Shown here: piece by piece, positions 7,333-14,241 of the stretch | Layout: every line of letters starts with the position of its first letter | Position numbering within the stretch: the stretch's first letter is position 1 | Program-made: the position numbers and the translations under genes | The notes under the pieces: generated by a model | Database searches by the model: none | Told to the model about the DNA's origin: nothing | The model's input: the letters and a program-made list of their open reading frames with translations, nothing else | Assembly: GCF_945952095.1 (NCBI RefSeq) | Contig: NZ_CAMFHL010000126.1 | Span: 1-19,209 of the forward strand | Direction: 5' to 3' | DNA: 19,209 bases | From: an uncultured Arsenicibacter sp. | Lineage (GTDB): Bacteria > Bacteroidota > Bacteroidia > Cytophagales > Spirosomataceae

Positions 7333-9789
7333 CTAAAATTCCTTGTCGCCATACTCATTGGCCGGCAGCTTCGCCCGTTTGCTCAGTTGCCGGAAGGTAT
7401 AGCTCAGGTTCAGCAGAAACATGTCTTTCTCCTGAATGTAGTTGGTTGTGGTGTAAAAATTCCGGCCGTAGGTGGTGATACGCTGCTCATTGGCTGGCAA
7501 CCAACCCATGCTGATGTTCTGCCATTGAAGCATCATAGTCAGCCGGTTTGCCAGAAAACTCTTTTTCACCAGCAGATTCGGCGTCAGAAAGCGGGAGTCT
7601 TCGCCCTGAGCCGTTACGCGCTTCGACAGGTAGTTGACGTTGGCCTGCACCGACCAGGTCGGCGACAGTTGCAGGTTGGTATTGGCATTGAACGAATAGA
7701 CCCAAGCCTTCTGCGCCACAATTACGTCATTCTGAAACAACTGGCCGTTCTGGTGGTAGCGGTACAGGGTTCCACCCGCAAACAGCGACCATTTTTTCGT
7801 CAGTTTCAGGTCGGCGGCCACCTCTACCCCTACCCGCTGCGCCAGTCCGGCATTGGTAAAAATCCGGCTCAGAATGGTATCGGCATACACGCGGTTCACA
7901 CGGTTCACCACGTTTTGTACACCCTGATAATAGGCCGTCAGCAGCAGCGTATTGCGGCCGATTTCTTTGCTGGCACCGATTTCGGCCAGATTTACAAACT
8001 CCGGCAACAGGTTCGGATCACCCTGTTCAAGTGTTTCAGAGTGCTCGCGCTCCGGCAGCGGATTCAGGGCAAAATTGCTGTTGCGCTGCACCCGGCGGCT
8101 ATAACCTGCCCGGAATGCCAGTCCTGCCTTTGGTTTAAATTGCAGGTTGACGGATGGAAACAGGTTATTCAGCCGCAGCAAATACGTCTGGTTGGCCGGT
8201 AGTGACGTTACCGTCCGGCTGGCGTATTCATAGCGCAGACCAACGGTATAGTTCAACCGCTTCTGCGTCTTGCCAAACTGCGTATAGAGACTATGAATCC
8301 GGTTGTCAATCGTAGTGGTTCCGGTAAAGGCAGGTACCAGGCGATACGGCTGCCCGTTGCCGTCTTGTTGCCAGTAGCGGTAATCGCCCGCATCCTGCTG
8401 GTAGCGTAGCTGGTAGCCACTCTCCCATTTGCCGCCCCAAAGCGGTACGCTCAGGTCCAGATTTCCCCGCAGGTTCTGAATCGGCCGGCTGGTGGTTGAG
8501 TACGAAAACTGTAGCGTGTCGCGGTAATTTGCCTGATTCAGGTTGCGGTTGCTGGTAAAACCGCCGATGCGGTCATACTCATACAACAGTCCCGCATTCA
8601 GCGTCGCTTTTCCGGTAAATGTATGCGTATGGTCGAGGCTGACGGTATAAAAATCGCCCTGCTTCCGGACGAGGTTGGCGTTAAAATACGCGCGCTGGTT
8701 CAGCAGCTGACCGGTCGTTGCGTCAAGGGTTGTGTTCCGGTAAAACAAATCGGCAATGCGGTCTTCGGTGCGGTGGCTTTGGTACAGCCCCAGATTCCAC
8801 GACGACCGCGCCGAGGGCGTATAGGCAACGGCCAGTCGGTTGGTGAGCGTATGGCGGTCGAAACTCCGTTCACCTTCCGACGGAAAACGGGTAATGCGGT
8901 TATTGAGCGTCGTGCTGACATCTCCGACCCGGCGACCGGCAATGTCATTGCGGATATAGGCTGAACTGAGGCTCATGTCCCATTTGGCCGACCGGTAGTT
9001 GAGGGTCATATCGGGGCTGTAACGCACGGGGCCACGGGCATTGCCAAAGTCGTTGACAGAAGGTAATCCGAGCATGCCGTTCACGACCGCCGACCAGCCC
9101 TTGTCAGCGCCTTTTTTGGTAACGATGGCAATGATGCCCGCCTTGCCGTCGGGGTCAAACTGTGCGTTCGGAATTGTGATAACCTCAATCGACTCAATGC
9201 TGTTGGCAGGCAACTGATTCAGCAGGGTTCCCAGATTGGCCTGTACCGGCTTGCCATTGAGCAGCACCAGAAAGCCGTTTGTGCCGCGCAGGCTTACATC
9301 GCCCTCGGCATTGATGGTCAGGCCGGGCAGGTTGCGCAGCAGGTCCGTGGCCGTACCACCGGCCGCCGCCCCGAACTGACCGGCCCGATACGACTGCCGG
9401 TCGGTTTTAATAGTCAGTGCCTCCCGCTGACCGGTGACCTTAACCTCCGTCAGCAGGCGGGTATCGACCTCAACCATCAGCATGCCAACGTCCAGTGCCT
9501 GATCGCGGCTTATTTTCAGTGGCTTCCTGAGCGGTTGATAACCAACCAGAAACGTACGGAGACTATAATTACCTGCCTTCACGTTGGGAATCCGGAAATG
9601 CCCGACCGAATCAGTCACTTCTCCGGCAACGGCCACCGAATCAGGCAGGCGATAAAGCGCCACGCTCACGAACGGCACAGGTTTCGCGGAAGACTTGTCG
9701 ACCACCGTTCCGGTGACGATTGTCTGGGCGAAAGCAAGTTGCGTGATGCAGCATAACAGACCGCAAAAGCCTGATAAAGATCGTTTCAT
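7333..9789 (-). CDS. TonB-dependent receptor, outer-membrane beta-barrel family (OMP_b-brl-type)
   Basis: This 818-aa outer-membrane protein begins with a signal peptide (residues 1-21, LLCCITQLAFA-Q). A carboxypeptidase-regulatory-like domain follows (about 24-110; VTGTVVDKSSAKPVPFVSVA and GHFRIPNVKAGNYSLRTFLV). The plug-like domain (about 115-228) contains ATDLLRNLPGLTINAEGDVS, LVLLNGKPV, SIESIEVITIPNAQFDPDGK and AGIIAIVTKKG. The rest is beta-barrel, with long aromatic strands up to QEKDMFLLNLSYTFRQLSK. This arrangement matches the OMP_b-brl_3 group rather than SusC: there is no SusD partner and no STN domain. The ligand is unknown. It lies downstream of a glycosyltransferase gene (72-base gap) and ends at a strong terminator, so it is probably not part of the SusCD unit. 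Confidence 0.93.
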   Translation of the reverse strand: MKRSLSGFCGLLCCITQLAFAQTIVTGTVVDKSSAKPVPFVSVALYRLPDSVAVAGEVTDSVGHFRIPNVKAGNYSLRTFLVGYQPLRKPLKISRDQALDVGMLMVEVDTRLLTEVKVTGQREALTIKTDRQSYRAGQFGAAAGGTATDLLRNLPGLTINAEGDVSLRGTNGFLVLLNGKPVQANLGTLLNQLPANSIESIEVITIPNAQFDPDGKAGIIAIVTKKGADKGWSAVVNGMLGLPSVNDFGNARGPVRYSPDMTLNYRSAKWDMSLSSAYIRNDIAGRRVGDVSTTLNNRITRFPSEGERSFDRHTLTNRLAVAYTPSARSSWNLGLYQSHRTEDRIADLFYRNTTLDATTGQLLNQRAYFNANLVRKQGDFYTVSLDHTHTFTGKATLNAGLLYEYDRIGGFTSNRNLNQANYRDTLQFSYSTTSRPIQNLRGNLDLSVPLWGGKWESGYQLRYQQDAGDYRYWQQDGNGQPYRLVPAFTGTTTIDNRIHSLYTQFGKTQKRLNYTVGLRYEYASRTVTSLPANQTYLLRLNNLFPSVNLQFKPKAGLAFRAGYSRRVQRNSNFALNPLPEREHSETLEQGDPNLLPEFVNLAEIGASKEIGRNTLLLTAYYQGVQNVVNRVNRVYADTILSRIFTNAGLAQRVGVEVAADLKLTKKWSLFAGGTLYRYHQNGQLFQNDVIVAQKAWVYSFNANTNLQLSPTWSVQANVNYLSKRVTAQGEDSRFLTPNLLVKKSFLANRLTMMLQWQNISMGWLPANEQRITTYGRNFYTTTNYIQEKDMFLLNLSYTFRQLSKRAKLPANEYGDKEF

Positions 9790-9861
9790 AGCAGTATAAG
9801 TACCTTTCAGGCTGGCATATACTCGTATGTCAACAATAGTGGTCTTTACCCTTAGTTTATT

Positions 9862-10713
9862 TTATGACTGCGGCCGTATCCATTGTTCGAGAAACACGCT
9901 GATAAAAGCAGTACTACGCAGGCGGAAGGCCATTTTGATACTACGTAGCCCTACCGTCAGAAAATAACCTACACGTTTTACAAGGCTTTGTTGTCCAGCC
10001 TGGTAAGCACCTTCGCAGTACAACCCGAACCGGAAAAGGCTGGTATCAATATCCTGATAATTACCACTCTCCAAAAAGTGCGTAAAGCGACTATCAGTCA
10101 CCGCAAACGCCGGATAAACGCGCTTATAACGGTCAAAAAAGTCGAAATCACTGAAGTAGAGGCGGATTTCTTCATTATATCCTCCTGCGGTATTGAAGGC
10201 ATTGGTCTTAATAAGAACGCCACTATTCAGGATATTAAGCCCTTTAACTTCATGCTCGCCAGGCTGGATAAAGGGCAGATGGCTCCCCCGTAACAGCCTG
10301 TATTTACAAGGAGAGTTCAGCACACCGTTGACATATAGTTGCGGCACATGCAGCGAAATTTCCGGAAATCTGTCAACGGACGCCTGGTAGGCAGTCAATG
10401 CATCGGGCGGTAATACGGTATCCTGATCAAGCAGCAGCATCCACTGTTTTCCGAGACCAGACGCCAGCTTCGCTGCCTGGTTATAGGCTTTGCTTACACC
10501 CGGATTAGCAGGGTTAGAGACGTAATGGATTCTCAGCCGGTCGTCCATTGATGTGGGGATAAGTGTAGCGGCAGGGCTATTATCGTACACATACAGATCA
10601 ACGATTGGGGCAGGCGTCAGGCTATTGATCACCTGAACCAGCGAGGCGTAGGCAGCGGACTTTTTTAAAGGTATTTTATAGAGTACAATTACAATCAGGC
10701 ACTGGTGGATCAT
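9862..10713 (-). CDS. Glycosyltransferase family 2 (rhamnosyltransferase-like)
   Basis: This is a 283-aa GT-A-fold transferase, likely adding a sugar to a cell-surface polysaccharide or lipid-linked glycan in the cytoplasm. The N-terminal strand CLIVIVLYKIP and the nucleotide-sugar site VYDNSP (about 42-47) are followed by NPGVSKAYNQA (about 70-80). A DxD-type metal motif appears as LLLDQDT (Asp96-Gln-Asp98). The acceptor part has LNSGVLIKTNAFNTAGGYNE and LYFSDFDFFDRY, matching the N/S-G-x-L-I and D-D/F-D patterns of the WbbL-like rhamnosyltransferase group. No transmembrane helix is evident. A palindrome-embedded promoter is predicted about 60 bases upstream. The family is firm; the donor sugar is a guess. 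Confidence 0.92.
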   Translation of the reverse strand: MIHQCLIVIVLYKIPLKKSAAYASLVQVINSLTPAPIVDLYVYDNSPAATLIPTSMDDRLRIHYVSNPANPGVSKAYNQAAKLASGLGKQWMLLLDQDTVLPPDALTAYQASVDRFPEISLHVPQLYVNGVLNSPCKYRLLRGSHLPFIQPGEHEVKGLNILNSGVLIKTNAFNTAGGYNEEIRLYFSDFDFFDRYKRVYPAFAVTDSRFTHFLESGNYQDIDTSLFRFGLYCEGAYQAGQQSLVKRVGYFLTVGLRSIKMAFRLRSTAFISVFLEQWIRPQS

Positions 10714-10770
10714 TTAGCAACGTATTATAAGGTGTGTATGCCGATCAGGAAATTAAATATACAATTATAT

Positions 10771-10792
10771 GTATTTTTGTTTACAAAAATAC
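10771..10792. promoter_or_regulatory. Perfect 10-bp palindrome (2-base spacer), candidate operator
   Basis: Arms GTATTTTTGT and ACAAAAATAC are exact reverse complements separated by TT. Each arm also contains TATTTTTG, which fits the Bacteroidota -7 box TAnnTTTG, so the site could bind a dimeric regulator directly on top of the promoter, or serve divergent transcription. It lies 58 bases ahead of the glycosyltransferase start. Confidence 0.6.
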
Positions 10793-10814
10793 CAGCTATG
10801 CACTTTTGCTACAA
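10784..10814 (-). promoter_or_regulatory. Predicted Bacteroidota-type promoter of the glycosyltransferase gene
   Basis: On the minus strand, TTG (10814-10812) is followed after 20 bases by TATTTTTG (10791-10784), a full match to the TAnnTTTG -7 element with normal spacing. Transcription would start near 10775-10778, leaving a leader of about 60 bases before the ATG at 10713. The prediction rests on consensus alone. Confidence 0.55.
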
Positions 10815-10887
10815 TTCTTGCTAGTCATTTCCAGACCTAGTTGTGTTTATGATGGTTGTTGCATTGTGATAGAAAAACCCGAATTGA

Positions 10888-11085
10888 CAACAACACTTAC
10901 GGACCATTGAGCCCCGGCTCACGCCGGTACCGTCCTGACGACCCTCGGCATAGCGGGTCTGCTGCTGGATGTGGGCCTGAATGCCGGCCTGTACCGGCTC
11001 CTCAAAAACCTGAGCGACGACGGCACATGGGGCTGGGCGGATGCTCACCGACCGGCAAGCCTTTCAGTAGAATCCGATGGGGCTG
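10888..11085 (+). pseudogene. GC-rich patch, possible gene remnant at a junction
   Basis: About 170-200 bases here are much richer in GC than the AT-rich sequence on either side. The plus strand reads open from a stop near 10897 with a protein-like stretch: TVLTTLGIAGLLLDVGLNAG, then LYRLLKNLSDDGTWGWADAH. No start codon in a sensible place and no complete gene are visible. The frame then runs into antisense of the DCL-family gene, whose own C-terminal tail is encoded in this patch. I do not recognise the fragment. It could be the end of an older chromosomal gene cut by insertion of the accessory region, or chance open frame. Low confidence. Confidence 0.25.
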
Positions 11086-11881
11086 GTGAAGGGGTAATTG
11101 GCGGGGGGGAAACTGTCAAATCCTTCGTTGTCTTTTTGACTCGTGCCATTGCTGCCCGGCTTGAGTTACATTCTTTTCTGACCAGCCGCAACTTAGCCTT
11201 ATCCTTATGGTAGATCCTAAAGCGTTCAGTCAGGTTTTCGTCTTTGAAAATGATTTGGTTTTGGGCATTTGACGTGTATTCAATAGCAGCTAAATCCGGA
11301 TTCGTCACCTCCTTAAAACGGTCAACGATAATTGAGAACGTATTAGGCTGCCGGTGATCAACAGCTAGTTCAGTCCACTTAGATAAAATCCCTGTCTCCT
11401 GACACTTCACCTGGCCTTTGACAGAGTGGATATCAAAATATGCTTGCTTCACAGCACGAATATCAGCGTGAACCGAGTTTCGGCAAGCCACGTAAAACAA
11501 CTTTTCGGGTTCATACCTCTTATTGTTAATCAACATCAGGTACGAAATATATTGACTTGTATCATCCGCATAGAAGACCTCGAAGCATTTGGTGTTAAAC
11601 TGAACACGCGCTACTTGAATATCTTTTATATAGAAATCATCTTCGTCCTCATCTGAGGTATTTTCGACCGCTTCTTCTGCATCCTCACTTTCCTGCTCTG
11701 TCTCTTCATCCACTGCAAGAGAGTTCAAATAGTCATATTCGAGAAGATCAGCAACCGCCTGAAAATCAGACCCACTCAATGATTCTCCGAAGTTGTAAGC
11801 ATTCAAAATTGCTTTGTAGTAAGCAAGTGCATCTTTCTTATACTTAAACTCGTTTTTGCCTATTTTGAGCGGTCGTACCAT
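11045..11881 (-). CDS. DCL-family protein (DUF3223-like) with acidic linker
   Basis: This is a 278-aa soluble protein. The N-terminal part (about 1-55, with FKYKKDALAYYKAILNAYNF and DLLEYDYLNSL) resembles the start of DCL/DUF3223 proteins. A strongly acidic linker follows (about 58-82, mostly Glu/Asp). The rest (about 84-245) has CFEVFYADDTSQYISY, KLFYVACRNSV, then KCQETG (about 159-164) and AVDHRQPNTF (about 173-182), the Cys-x-x-Thr-Gly and Val-Asp-His-x-x-Pro pattern of this family. The end LRLVRKECNSSRA is also typical. Plant DCL is linked to plastid rRNA processing; the role of bacterial members is unknown. The last 25 residues are a Pro/Ser-rich tail encoded in a GC-rich patch and may be foreign. 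The gene lies among accessory genes. Confidence 0.7.
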   Translation of the reverse strand: MVRPLKIGKNEFKYKKDALAYYKAILNAYNFGESLSGSDFQAVADLLEYDYLNSLAVDEETEQESEDAEEAVENTSDEDEDDFYIKDIQVARVQFNTKCFEVFYADDTSQYISYLMLINNKRYEPEKLFYVACRNSVHADIRAVKQAYFDIHSVKGQVKCQETGILSKWTELAVDHRQPNTFSIIVDRFKEVTNPDLAAIEYTSNAQNQIIFKDENLTERFRIYHKDKAKLRLVRKECNSSRAAMARVKKTTKDLTVSPPPITPSPAPSDSTERLAGR

Positions 11882-12004
11882 TCTTTCTATTCCCTTTACC
11901 GGCAGTAACCCGCCTGATAGTTTGATTTTTCTAAGTCAGACAGTTTCATATCGCCCAGAGTACAGGGGTGCTACCTGTCCACCGCAAGCTTGAATTTATA
12001 ACAC

Positions 12005-12526
12005 TTAACTTTCTAACGCGCTAAAGCAACCGTAGCCAGATGCCCATCCCACAATACGCGACTTGTGTAAAGTTAAAGTAACTCCATGCTCTTGGTCGGG
12101 AAGAAATTCAAAAGTAATGTCAATGTATGAGAAGTTTTCCTTGTGGGCTTCATACACTATCAGATCGCTGATAGCCAATGCCTGTTTAAGGTCATTTATA
12201 GACAACAGTTCTGGAAACAAAAAATCATCATATCCAATCCAGTCAATCCAGACGGGATACAAGGTGTTCTTCGTGTAATCATAAACTAATTCAAGAATTT
12301 CTTGCTGGTGCTCAGTCAAGTAGATCAAAGCGTTTATTTGTTCTTGCGTCAACTCAATTGAATAGCAGTTTTTAGAATCGCTAAGTGTGAGCGGTACAAT
12401 ACCATCGATTCTATTTTTTGAGTTTAGATTGTTTGAGCCGTAATGTGCTGGTTCTGGAATTTCTTTTTGAGTTAGAACCGGTAGTTGAATAGTGGCGATG
12501 AAGTCATCGAATTTAAGATTCAGCAT
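12005..12526 (-). CDS. Hypothetical protein resembling the DUF6985 / immunity-type group
   Basis: This is a 173-aa, acidic, soluble protein without signal peptide or membrane helix. After a first part ending in IVPLTLSDSKNCYSIELTQE, it has helices EQINALIYLTEHQQEILELV and NDLKQALAISDLIVYE. The C-terminal strand YIDITFEFLPDQEHGVTLTL, followed by HKSRIVGWASGYG, resembles the D-x-E-H-G-x-x-V/L-x-x-H-x-x-R-I/V-V motif of DUF6985-like proteins, often found as immunity or SMI1-neighbour proteins in polymorphic toxin loci. No toxin gene is adjacent, so it would be an orphan. The gene is AT-rich like its neighbour, 123 bases upstream of the DCL-family gene in the same direction. The coding call is firm, the family tentative. 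Confidence 0.6.
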   Translation of the reverse strand: MLNLKFDDFIATIQLPVLTQKEIPEPAHYGSNNLNSKNRIDGIVPLTLSDSKNCYSIELTQEQINALIYLTEHQQEILELVYDYTKNTLYPVWIDWIGYDDFLFPELLSINDLKQALAISDLIVYEAHKENFSYIDITFEFLPDQEHGVTLTLHKSRIVGWASGYGCFSALES

Positions 12527-12555
12527 ACTATAAATGGAGTAATATTTGTATTCAA

Positions 12556-12681
12556 ATGAAAACTGCCAGACTCAGACCTTTACCAAAATCTCAAGTTATG
12601 CTTGCCGACCGGAATCTGACTAACGAGCAAAAAACGCTGACTGTAAAACTACTATGCCTGTCAGCGGCAATCTGCCAATGA
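12556..12681 (+). CDS. Possible small ORF, 41 aa, unknown
   Basis: An ATG at 12556 opens a 41-codon frame ending in TGA. The product would be basic, starting MKTARLRPLPKSQVMLADRN and ending in a short hydrophobic, Cys-containing stretch (VKLLCLSAAICQ). It resembles no family I know and has no SD sequence. It is divergent from the DUF6985-like gene, 29 bases away, too close for two independent full promoters. It may be a chance ORF. Confidence 0.15.
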   Translation: MKTARLRPLPKSQVMLADRNLTNEQKTLTVKLLCLSAAICQ

Positions 12682-13009
12682 ACGCCCTACACAGACTTGG
12701 CTCAACATACCAACACACCCAAAATCAATAAACGTTAATCTACTAACTACCAGCAAATTAACACTTAGTACTCCCCCGATAGTCACAGCTAACCCTCTTC
12801 CAATGCAATTATGAAAATATACCCAAAATTGTCAACGGGAAATCCCCCTTTGACAAAGCAACAAAAACAATCACTTATATGTACCGTATACCTAAAAAGC
12901 CCTGATCAATACTCTGATCTTGAAGAGTATCGTCTTTTGTTCTAAATCATAGCTCTGCGGCAGCGGCAAGCATCACTTTATTACCTTCCCTACCGACCCA
13001 CAGACCAAC

Positions 13010-13032
13010 AAAAAAGGCCCTTTTCAGGGCCT
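13010..13032 (-). terminator. Rho-independent terminator, minus strand, without an assigned gene
   Basis: On the minus strand AGGCCC-TGAAAA-GGGCCT is followed by six T residues, a textbook terminator. The only transcript it could end would begin between it and the plus-strand gene start at 13267, where no ORF longer than a few codons is seen on the minus strand. It may terminate a small RNA of up to about 250 bases, or act as a barrier ahead of the DUF6985-like gene. On the plus strand a weaker T-run follows after five bases. Confidence 0.75.
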
Positions 13033-13266
13033 CATGCGTTTTTGGAATATTGTGTAAGCCTACTTTCCAATACAGAAAGTAAATATTACGTATAAATCAC
13101 AGATAAACAGATACTTACATTCAAGAAAAACAATTATAGGTACAAATAAGGGCCAATACTAAACATCATACAAAAAAAGTGCCTAATTGACTTACCTTTT
13201 ACTACCTCATCAGATAAAGCGTTAAAGACTTAATAATTCACTTTAAACCATTTCGCTGTTATCAAA

Positions 13267-13704
13267 ATGAAAGCACTATTTACTACCTCACTTCTGTTTA
13301 TCGGTCTACTAACCTCGTCATTCGCTCAGTCTGTATTCAACGTTCCTCCTCTTGGCAGTACCCAGCGACAGAGTACAACTGCTAATGACTATAGGTACAC
13401 CACACCAACACAGCCAGCTCCTGCCGCTCGTTATCAGGAAGGGTATTACCGGAGCAACGGAACGTATGTGCAGCCACACATGAAGACTGAAAGTAATAAC
13501 ACGAATTGGGACAACTATTCGACCCAGGGCAATACGAACCCTTATACATCGCAACAAGGAACCAGAGCACGAGACTACTCAAATGATGCATACAACTACG
13601 GCCAAAGCCAAACGATTTACACCGGTCCCAGAGGAGGGCAGTATTACTACAATAGCAACGGCAATAGGGTATACGTACCGAAACGGTCAACCAGTCCTTT
13701 CTAA
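13267..13704 (+). CDS. Secreted Tyr/Asn-rich protein with PBCV-adaptor-like C-terminus
   Basis: This is the only clear plus-strand gene. The 145-aa product has a Sec signal peptide (1-20, ending SSFA-Q) and a low-complexity mature part rich in Thr, Asn, Tyr and Gln. Two motifs recur in Bacteroidota exported proteins: GYYRSNGTYVQPHMKT (about 59-73) followed by DNYSTQGNTNPYT (about 82-94), and a C-terminal TGPRGGQYYYNSNGNRVYV (about 119-137). The second resembles the PBCV-specific basic adaptor domain first named in chlorella virus proteins. The role is unknown; a wall- or surface-associated adaptor is a guess. It is convergent with the 112-aa gene at 13744, sharing a 39-base gap with a terminator. 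Coding call firm. Confidence 0.8.
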   Translation: MKALFTTSLLFIGLLTSSFAQSVFNVPPLGSTQRQSTTANDYRYTTPTQPAPAARYQEGYYRSNGTYVQPHMKTESNNTNWDNYSTQGNTNPYTSQQGTRARDYSNDAYNYGQSQTIYTGPRGGQYYYNSNGNRVYVPKRSTSPF

Positions 13705-13736
13705 AACAGAAAACCCCTCCACAATTAGCGGAGGGG
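13705..13736 (-). terminator. Terminator between convergent genes
   Basis: A 7-bp stem CCCCTCC (13714-13720) / GGAGGGG (13730-13736) with a 9-base loop lies between the two convergent genes. On the minus strand it is followed by TTTTCTGTTTT, so it mainly ends the 112-aa gene. In the plus direction the T-run is poor (CAGTACTTT), but the stem may still slow polymerase. Confidence 0.75.
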
Positions 13737-13743
13737 CAGTACT

Positions 13744-14082
13744 TTAACTTTCTTCGGCTCGCTCCCTCATTATAGCTCGCACCTTTCTGCATGGCTCGTG
13801 AATAGCTACCAGGAAGGCGGATAACTCGGTAAGACAGTCTAGGTTATTCCAGGCACTTTGTATGCCCTGTGGCGTTCCTTCTTTCAGCATTTGAGCCGTT
13901 GAATCTTTCATCACTTCATTGATTGCGCGAACAATCGACGCTAAGCCGAAAGAGTCAAAGAGGTTGTGTGCCTCGGCATGAATGGCCATCAGCTCACTGA
14001 CTGGTAATTGCAAGGGAGAGGGAGTAGTGTTTTTCTTTACCTTTGCGCCCGTGCTTACAGGCAGATTGTTGAAAGCAGTCAT
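13744..14082 (-). CDS. Hypothetical protein, 112 aa, helical
   Basis: No family is recognised. The product starts MTAFNNLPVSTGAKVKKN, then has a basic linker and a largely helical body (LPVSELMAIHAEAHNLFD, then VRAINEVMKDSTAQMLKEG and LTELSAFLVAIHEPCRKVRA), ending in a charged tail. No signal peptide or membrane helix is seen. The size and style are those of small accessory proteins of phages and mobile elements. It lies 12 bases after a 48-codon ORF in the same direction and is followed by a terminator, so the two would form a small operon. Confidence 0.65.
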   Translation of the reverse strand: MTAFNNLPVSTGAKVKKNTTPSPLQLPVSELMAIHAEAHNLFDSFGLASIVRAINEVMKDSTAQMLKEGTPQGIQSAWNNLDCLTELSAFLVAIHEPCRKVRAIMRERAEES

Positions 14083-14094
14083 AAAAGTTTGTAG

Positions 14095-14241
14095 CTACCG
14101 CCCTCTATTGTTCCCGCAGTAGAGGGCTTTTTTGTTTAAACCAGATAAAGCACATTGAGCCGGATTCACGGCCAACACATCAGCAATAGCAAATGCACGA
14201 ACTACGGGACGGTTTGCGTCCTTCGCCTGCATGGCCATCAT
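14095..14241 (-). CDS. Possible small ORF, 48 aa, upstream of the 112-aa gene
   Basis: ATG-ATG at 14241 opens a 48-codon frame ending in TAG 12 bases before the 112-aa gene start. The product reads MMAMQAKDANRPVVRAFAIA, then a helix-like DVLAVNPAQCALSGLNKKAL and a short basic end (YCGNNRGR). It is not recognised. The tight spacing favours a real cistron. Against it, its last third coincides with a strong hairpin read as a terminator on the other strand. Start choice between the clustered Met codons is open. Confidence 0.4.
   Translation of the reverse strand: MMAMQAKDANRPVVRAFAIADVLAVNPAQCALSGLNKKALYCGNNRGR
14100..14133 (+). terminator. Plus-strand rho-independent terminator with no plus-strand gene ahead of it
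   Basis: GCCCTCTA (14100-14107) and TAGAGGGC (14120-14127) form an 8-bp perfect stem with a 12-base loop, followed by six T residues. In the plus direction this is a near-ideal terminator, yet the sequence before it is antisense to the 112-aa gene and the nearest plus-strand gene ended 396 bases earlier at another hairpin. It could end an antisense RNA. Read on the minus strand, it is a hairpin at the end of the 48-aa ORF. Confidence 0.7.

Larger units (their letters stand above)
12527..13266. other. Intergenic stretch of about 740 bases without a convincing gene
   Basis: This AT-rich stretch separates the minus-strand accessory genes from a plus-strand secreted-protein gene. It contains a 41-codon plus-strand ORF (12556-12681), a weak hairpin (ATACTC at 12909-12914 with GAGTAT at 12925-12930), and a good minus-strand terminator at 13010-13032 with no obvious gene ahead of it. 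No tRNA, rRNA or CRISPR is seen. The last 60 bases must hold the promoter of the gene at 13267, but I cannot fix it. Confidence 0.6.

Noticed and set aside
7387..8202. Long plus-strand ORF (271 codons) antisense to the TonB-dependent receptor
   Set aside because: It lies wholly inside a firmly identified gene, has no recognisable motif, and is rich in Gln/His/Arg as expected from antisense of GC-rich coding DNA.
10714..11044. tRNA-associated attachment site at the edge of the accessory region
   Set aside because: No tRNA gene or duplicated core sequence could be found by eye.
10821..11048. Minus-strand ORF of 75 codons ahead of the glycosyltransferase
   Set aside because: It crosses the predicted promoter side of the glycosyltransferase gene, has mixed composition across a base-composition break, and no recognisable motif.
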